From Vallitalea guaymasensis (lineage in GTDB: Bacteria > Bacillota > Clostridia > Lachnospirales > Vallitaleaceae), in assembly GCF_018141425.1 (NCBI RefSeq), contig NZ_CP058561.1, positions 3,038,001-3,102,000 on the forward strand: a stretch of DNA of 64,000 nucleotides. The letters are read 5' to 3'. The position numbers and the translations under genes are program-made. The notes under the pieces are model-generated. The model was not told where the DNA came from. It did no database searches and was given only the letters and a program-made list of their open reading frames with translations. Numbering within the stretch: position 1 is the first letter of the stretch; every line of letters starts with the position of its first letter. Below are positions 59,146-64,000 of this stretch, in pieces.

Positions 59146-60822
59146 ATGAAAAAATCGTATAAAAACCCTTTTTATGAGTATGGAGAAAAGTTAAGTTCTG
59201 TTAAAGAGTTGATGATATTTTCAGCAAAAAAACACGGCGAAAAAACTGTATTCAAATATAAGCTAAGAAACAAGATAATAAGCAAGACTTATAATGAGTT
59301 ATTGAGGGATGTTAAAGAGAAAGCCCAATTTTTAGTTTCTTTGGATCTGCCAAAACAGCATATCGCCATTATAGGAAAGACTTCATACGATTGGATAGTT
59401 TCATATTTATCTGTATTGTATGCAGGAATGGTAGCTGTTCCTATAGATATTCTACTTAGTACAGAAGAATATCTTGAGCTTCTTGAGCGTGCTGATGTAG
59501 ACATTGTTTTCTGTGATAAAAAATATTTATCAGATATAGAGAAAAGTGATTCAAAAGGATTGAAGAAGATCATATGTATTAATGATAGTCAAGTATTAGA
59601 AAATGAATCAACACTATCTAAAAAATACGATATATCCTTGGATGATGCAGTTGACAAAAATAAAATTGATGCAGAGGCACTTGCCCTAATTGTTTTTACA
59701 TCAGGGACTACTGGTAAAAGTAAAGGTGTAATGCTAAGCCAAAAAAATATTATAGTAGATGTAATGAGTGCCAAACGAATACTTGGTTTGGATGAAAGAG
59801 ATACATCCTTGTCAATATTGCCGCTATATCATACTTATGAAATGACATGTGATATATTGCTGATGATGTATTATGGTGCATCAGTCTGTTTGAATGACAG
59901 CTTAAAATATATGAGCCAGAATCTAAAACTCTTCAAACCATCTGTCCTATATGCTGTACCTATGGTAGTTGAGAGCATACATAGAACGATTATGGAATCT
60001 GCTAAGAAAAAAAATAAAGAGAAGATATTAAAGAAGATGTTGAAGCTTTCTACTGCATTGCAAAAGGTAGGAATTAATCTGTCCAGAAAAATATTTAAGA
60101 GTGTACTCGATGAATTCGGTGGAGAATTGAAACTTATAGTTTCAGGAGGAGCTTATCTGGACCAATCTTATATTGATTTTTTTGATGCTATAGGAGTTAA
60201 TATTGTACAAGGTTATGGAATTACGGAATGTTCACCATTATTATCAGCAAATCCAGACCGTTTTAAAAAGAAATATTCAATTGGTTGTGTAGTTTCCTGT
60301 TGTCAGGTAAAGATAAATGAAGATGAGAGGTATGAGAAAGTCAACGGTCACTTGGTAGGTGAAATACTTGCAAAAGGTGATAATGTAATGCTTGGGTATT
60401 ATAAAGATACAGAAAATACCAATAAAGCATTTGAAGGAGAATGGTTCAAGACTGGTGATATTGGGTGGATGGATGAAGATAACTATCTGTATATTACAGG
60501 TAGAGTCAAAAATCTGATCATCTTGAGTAATGGTAAGAATGTAAGTCCTGAAGAGATTGAAGGGAAGTTATCGCTTCTCCCAGTTATCAAGGAAGTACAA
60601 GTAGTATCTAAGAAAGAGAATAACACAGAACAGATACAGGCAATTATTTTTCCAGATGAACTATTTATAAAAGAAAACAATATTGTGGATGTACAAAAAT
60701 ATATTGAAGACCAAGTTAATGATGTGAATAGGTCATTACCTGTTTATATGCAGGTAGGTAGTGTGAAGTTGAGGGATACTGAATTTCCAAAGACATCTAC
60801 TAAAAAAATTAAAAGACTATAA
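59146..60822 (+). CDS. Fatty acyl-AMP/acyl-CoA ligase
   Basis: A 558-residue adenylate-forming ligase of the long-chain type: FTSGTTGKSKGVMLS, the YHTYEMT segment, YGITECSPLLS, FKTGDIGWMDED and the hinge ITGRVKNLIILSNGKNVSPEE, with a terminal TSTKKIKR lysine. The ATG at 59146 follows AGAAGG; ATG 59122 is an alternative without a site. It is placed between the C-A(Asn)-T-E gene and a carrier protein gene, so it probably loads a fatty acid on that carrier for N-acylation of Asn. Chain length cannot be read from sequence. Confidence 0.88.
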   Translation: MKKSYKNPFYEYGEKLSSVKELMIFSAKKHGEKTVFKYKLRNKIISKTYNELLRDVKEKAQFLVSLDLPKQHIAIIGKTSYDWIVSYLSVLYAGMVAVPIDILLSTEEYLELLERADVDIVFCDKKYLSDIEKSDSKGLKKIICINDSQVLENESTLSKKYDISLDDAVDKNKIDAEALALIVFTSGTTGKSKGVMLSQKNIIVDVMSAKRILGLDERDTSLSILPLYHTYEMTCDILLMMYYGASVCLNDSLKYMSQNLKLFKPSVLYAVPMVVESIHRTIMESAKKKNKEKILKKMLKLSTALQKVGINLSRKIFKSVLDEFGGELKLIVSGGAYLDQSYIDFFDAIGVNIVQGYGITECSPLLSANPDRFKKKYSIGCVVSCCQVKINEDERYEKVNGHLVGEILAKGDNVMLGYYKDTENTNKAFEGEWFKTGDIGWMDEDNYLYITGRVKNLIILSNGKNVSPEEIEGKLSLLPVIKEVQVVSKKENNTEQIQAIIFPDELFIKENNIVDVQKYIEDQVNDVNRSLPVYMQVGSVKLRDTEFPKTSTKKIKRL

Positions 60823-60845
60823 GCTACACTGTAGGAGGAAATGAA

Positions 60846-61088
60846 ATGGAAAATATGGAAATAGAAAAAAAAGTAATCTCTATTGTAGAGGATTATCTAG
60901 ATGATGAAAATATAGAGATAAACAAAGAATCTAATCTCAGGGTAGATACAGGAATAAATTCTATGGTTTTAATATCCATGATTCTGAAATTTGAAGATAC
61001 GTTTATGATTACTATTGATGATGATGATATACCTAAAATGATTACAGTCAATGATATCGTAACATATATCGGAGAAAAACTAAACTAA
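60846..61088 (+). CDS. Acyl carrier protein, probable starter-acyl carrier
   Basis: An 80-residue carrier protein with the modified serine in TGINSMVLI. AGGAGGAAATGAA precedes its ATG. It follows the acyl-AMP ligase and most likely holds the fatty acyl group that the C domain of the Asn module uses. The pairing is by adjacency, repeating the ligase/carrier pair at 16.5-18.4 kb. Confidence 0.85.
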   Translation: MENMEIEKKVISIVEDYLDDENIEINKESNLRVDTGINSMVLISMILKFEDTFMITIDDDDIPKMITVNDIVTYIGEKLN

Positions 61089-61104
61089 AGTAAGGGAGGG
61101 TATC

Positions 61105-61821
61105 ATTACGAAAGTTTTAGGAGTAATAGGAGGAGTAGGACCGTTATCAACTGCTTATTTTCAGGAACTAATAGTAAAAATGACTAATGCTAAAATGGAT
61201 CAGGAACATTTGAATATGATAATCTTCAACATGCCAATGATTCCTGATAGAACTAAATACATATTGGATAAGTCAAATGATAATCCAGTTCCAGTATTGA
61301 TAAATATAGCAAAGGAATTAGAAAAATTAAATGTAAGTAATCTTGCCATGCCATGTATTACCGCACATCATTTTTATGATGACATAGTAAAAGAAACTAA
61401 TGTAGAATTTATCAATGTCATCAAGGAAACAAGAAAGCTGTTAATTGATAAAAATGTACATTGTGTGGGAATAATGGCTACAGAAGGAACAATTAATTCC
61501 CAGTTATTTCAAAAAGAAATGGGGAAAGCTGGAATACATGTGAAAGTACCAACAAAAAGGATGCAGAGCCATGTTACAGAGTTAATATATGATAATGTAA
61601 AATCAGACATTCCAGCTGATACCAAAAAGTATGACTTGGTTATTGAAGACTTAATAGAACAAGGTGCAGAGGTTATTATAATAGGATGTACAGAATTATC
61701 AGTGATAAATAAAGAACATAAGGTTGAGTATAAGGTTTTGGACACTCTTGAGTTACTGGCAAAACGCAGCATAGAACTGAATGATCTTCAAGTAAAAGAA
61801 GAATATGACACATTGTTTTGA
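61105..61821 (+). CDS. Aspartate/glutamate racemase family protein with apparent ATT start
   Basis: A 238-residue Asp/Glu racemase-family protein. The conserved N-terminus (KVLGVIGGVGPLSTAYF) lies upstream of the first ATG (61180), and no ATG, GTG or TTG precedes it in frame after the stop at 61081. The only suitable start is ATT at 61105, 4 nt after GGGAGGG. The two catalytic cysteines are in MPCITAHHF and IIIGCTELS. Starting at ATG 61180 would cut off part of the first strand and the substrate loop. It would interconvert L- and D-Asp or Glu, perhaps supplying a D-acidic residue. Either ATT initiates here, as in infC, or the start codon is mutated. Confidence 0.75.
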   Translation: MTKVLGVIGGVGPLSTAYFQELIVKMTNAKMDQEHLNMIIFNMPMIPDRTKYILDKSNDNPVPVLINIAKELEKLNVSNLAMPCITAHHFYDDIVKETNVEFINVIKETRKLLIDKNVHCVGIMATEGTINSQLFQKEMGKAGIHVKVPTKRMQSHVTELIYDNVKSDIPADTKKYDLVIEDLIEQGAEVIIIGCTELSVINKEHKVEYKVLDTLELLAKRSIELNDLQVKEEYDTLF

Positions 61822-61855
61822 TCCAAAAAGTGGTCTGATTAGGAGGATATGACAG

Positions 61856-62986
61856 ATGTTTTTTGAAGATTTTACAAGAAATAATAATGAAAGCTCCCTA
61901 CAAAAATCTATATATCATATGTTATACATGCTGGCTTCATTCAAGGAAGTAGAAGTCTCATTCAATGATAATATTGATACTAAGAATTATCTAGAGGGAG
62001 AAGCTGAGTTCTATCAATATGTTAAGAATCTGTATTTTGATATGTATCATAATAATGAAAAGTACAAATTGGATTCAACCAAATATGATGAGTATATGAA
62101 GAGCGATAAACGAAGTAAGGGGAAATTCATGGTAGAAAAACAGCATCATCAGGATGCAAAAGAATCTTCTCTTAGAAATAAGTTTCAGCAGTCTGTAACA
62201 TTTTATTTTAGGTTTTTATATGAATTAGGAATTTACGCTGACATATGTACAGATACCTTTTCCTTGAAAATATCTAAAAACAAATATGAAAATGTGTTAA
62301 AGAATGCTGAGACAGCTAAAGTTCGTGGAGAAACCCATGAAAGAGCCGACATCCTGCTTAGCAGTGGAATTGATAGACAAGAGTATGAAGACGGTTATGT
62401 ATTTTCTTGTGAAAAATATCCTAAGATGTTTTTGGGACTTGCTGTTTTGTGCAGGGCTCCTGAAAGTAAGTATAAATGGATGAATTATATGAGGCTTGAT
62501 TATAAGAGATATCATTCACCTGCACCAGAAATGTCAGATATTAAAGAAACCATGCCACAAGACTCAGCACATAATATAAATATTCTTACAGAAACATTAA
62601 AAGGGATGCCCCTTAAGATGCGAGTTAAACCAATGAGAAATATTACATCAGACTTCAAATGGAAAGTGGAATTCATCTATAAGAGTAAAAGCTGTATCGG
62701 TTTCTATGTGGATTATACTTCTCTTTTGGTGTGTATATATTTTAATGATTCAAAAAACATTACTGCAATGGCAGATACTCTTAGAAATATGGATGAGGAG
62801 CTTTTTGAGTGGTATCGTAACCATATACCAGAAAGATTATGTAAATGTCCCAATAACAGATGGGTCACACTAGGAGATACAAGGCGCAGAATTTGTGGTA
62901 TGTCAAATCGGCTGGATGTTAATAATCCTAATGAATCGGATATGGAAAACTGTGTAAAGGTATTACGCACATTTCGAAAATTATAA
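61856..62986 (+). CDS. Unrecognised 376-aa protein
   Basis: I do not recognise this family. The protein is soluble, charged and rich in Lys, Tyr and Asn, with no signal peptide or membrane helix. A middle region has histidines (KQHHQDAKESS), and the C-terminal ~110 residues have an alpha/beta look (FYVDYTSLLVCIYF) with several cysteines (RLCKCPNNRW, RRICGMSN). AGGAGGA lies 7-8 nt before the ATG. It lies between the racemase and the C45 acyltransferase, in the same direction with short gaps, so it belongs to the cluster transcript, but no role can be assigned. Confidence 0.7.
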   Translation: MFFEDFTRNNNESSLQKSIYHMLYMLASFKEVEVSFNDNIDTKNYLEGEAEFYQYVKNLYFDMYHNNEKYKLDSTKYDEYMKSDKRSKGKFMVEKQHHQDAKESSLRNKFQQSVTFYFRFLYELGIYADICTDTFSLKISKNKYENVLKNAETAKVRGETHERADILLSSGIDRQEYEDGYVFSCEKYPKMFLGLAVLCRAPESKYKWMNYMRLDYKRYHSPAPEMSDIKETMPQDSAHNINILTETLKGMPLKMRVKPMRNITSDFKWKVEFIYKSKSCIGFYVDYTSLLVCIYFNDSKNITAMADTLRNMDEELFEWYRNHIPERLCKCPNNRWVTLGDTRRRICGMSNRLDVNNPNESDMENCVKVLRTFRKL

Positions 62987-63026
62987 TCATATTAAGATGG
63001 ATGGGAAAGATGGAGATGAATAATTA

Positions 63027-64000
63027 ATGAAAAGTATAGACACAGATTATGAGTATATTGTACTTGAAGGAAGCAGCTATGAAGTAGGTAAAATGCGTGG
63101 GGAGACTCTGAAAAATTATCCTGGTGATACCAAATACTATTATAATCTTTTTAAAGATTCTGATATACCTCTTTCCAATAAAAAGATAAAGTATATCAGA
63201 AAAGTATATGATGAATATTGCCCTGGTCTAAATGATGAGATAGAAGGTTTTGCAGAGGCATTCGGGGTTAAATCAGATAATATAGTACTAAATACTAATT
63301 TGTTTGAGAGTAATTATGGTTGTTGCCAAATCGTAGCATTGCCGTGTATAACGAAGAATAGTCACGTTCTTGTTGGAAGAAGTTATGAATATACTCCTGA
63401 CGATGAAAAAAAATTATCCATATGCAGAATCAATGGAAAGCCAGCTCATCTAGGCTTTGCAGTTTTCCTGTTTGGAAGATACGAAGGGGTCAATGAACAT
63501 GGATTATCAATAACTGTATCAGCAGCTGCACCAGGAGTTGAGACATCTGTTAATGGTGTAAGATTCTGGGTTGCCATAAGGAGTATTATAGAAAATTGTA
63601 CTAATACAGAAGATGCAGTATATATGCTCAAGAACATGCCAATATCTTCAAATTCAAATTTCATTATTGCTGATAAACAGGGGATGGCAGTTTTATGTGA
63701 GGTTTCATGTTTTAATGGAAAGAGAGAAGTGAAAGTTAAAAAAGCAGAGGATTATCTAGTATCTACAAATCATTATACAATAGAAGGCATGAAAAAGTAT
63801 AATGTCGCAAAAATGAATCAATCAGTTATGAGATATAATGCTGCACAGGAAACAATGAATAAGAGTATTCCAAATGTGAGTAAAGATACTCTCAAAAAAA
63901 TACTAAGCAATAAACTGCCTCATGGGGTATGTTGTCATTATTATGAGGATGGGCTGGGAACCTTATATTCCATGATATTTGATTTAACAACATTGGACAT
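63027..64000 (+). CDS. C45-family Ntn acyltransferase/hydrolase (partial, runs off right edge)
   Basis: The first ~324 residues of a protein of the acyl-CoA:6-aminopenicillanate acyltransferase (peptidase C45) family. The candidate autoprocessing site is Gly98-Cys99 (NYGCCQIVALPC), followed by VGRSYEYTP, the GRYEGVNEHGLSIT strand, and a late CCHYY segment before the edge. In this family the Cys becomes the N-terminal nucleophile after self-cleavage and transfers or hydrolyses acyl groups on amines. Here it might swap, add or remove an acyl group on the product. The start is ATG 63027, with GGAG somewhat far upstream (~12 nt). The frame is open to the window end. Confidence 0.8.
   Translation, partial: MKSIDTDYEYIVLEGSSYEVGKMRGETLKNYPGDTKYYYNLFKDSDIPLSNKKIKYIRKVYDEYCPGLNDEIEGFAEAFGVKSDNIVLNTNLFESNYGCCQIVALPCITKNSHVLVGRSYEYTPDDEKKLSICRINGKPAHLGFAVFLFGRYEGVNEHGLSITVSAAAPGVETSVNGVRFWVAIRSIIENCTNTEDAVYMLKNMPISSNSNFIIADKQGMAVLCEVSCFNGKREVKVKKAEDYLVSTNHYTIEGMKKYNVAKMNQSVMRYNAAQETMNKSIPNVSKDTLKKILSNKLPHGVCCHYYEDGLGTLYSMIFDLTTLD

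Noticed and set aside
1..64000. CRISPR arrays, tRNA or rRNA genes, insertion sequences
   Set aside because: I saw no regularly spaced short repeats, no tRNA-like or rRNA sequence, and no transposase gene in any frame.

Overview
AT-rich window with Clostridia-type ribosome binding sites, a sigma-A style of promoter (TTGAxx-N17-TAxAAT), many ATA/AGA codons and clostridial protein families. I read it as a low-GC anaerobic Firmicute (class Clostridia); no rRNA or tRNA gene is present to place it more finely.

Left edge (1-2782, minus strand): a small RiPP-like operon made of a radical SAM/SPASM enzyme, a 38-residue precursor-like peptide, and the 5' part of an ABC exporter that runs off the window. 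Next come a CrtI-type FAD desaturase (minus) and, divergently, an AraC/GyrI regulator, a GyrI-domain protein and a DrrA/DrrB-like ABC-2 exporter. A decayed chimera of a TrmO (TsaA) remnant and a UvrA-like ATPase follows, then a DtxR-type regulator.

From about 9.64 kb to the right edge every gene lies on the plus strand and belongs to one large hybrid NRPS / trans-AT PKS cluster. It opens behind a good promoter with a ClbP/ZmaM-like serine peptidase fused to an ABC exporter. A block of supply and tailoring genes follows (13.0-22.7 kb): FeeM-like N-acyltransferase, B12 radical SAM enzyme, class III aminotransferase, acyl-AMP ligase plus carrier protein, SPASM radical SAM enzyme, MGDG-synthase-like glycosyltransferase, amidohydrolase and a BtrH_N-like papain-fold protein. 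The assembly line (22.7-54.4 kb) contains a free C domain; a half-C/degenerate A/T/half-C protein; a trans-acting AT; KS-T-C-A(Gly)-T-half-C; KS-DH-KR-T; AsnB; two nearly identical A-T-C proteins whose A domains carry an inserted PP-loop (adenine nucleotide alpha hydrolase) domain; a free C domain; half-C-T-E ending in a papain-like domain; and a carrier protein. A second promoter at 54.4 kb precedes the probable initiation part: C-A(Asn)-T-E, acyl-AMP ligase, carrier protein, Asp/Glu racemase, an unknown protein and a C45-type Ntn acyltransferase cut by the right edge.

How the genes may work together (inference): the ligase and carrier supply a fatty acyl group to the C-A-T-E module, whose specificity residues closely match known Asn domains. 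This would make an N-acyl-D-Asn cap of the kind used in colibactin, zwittermicin and xenocoumacin. The peptidase-exporter fusion would export the compound and remove the cap outside the membrane. The most unusual parts are the two PP-loop-interrupted A domains, which could convert a carrier-bound amide to a thioamide or amidine, and the papain-like domain that takes the place of a thioesterase at the end of an NRPS. No conventional thioesterase and no phosphopantetheinyl transferase is visible in the window.
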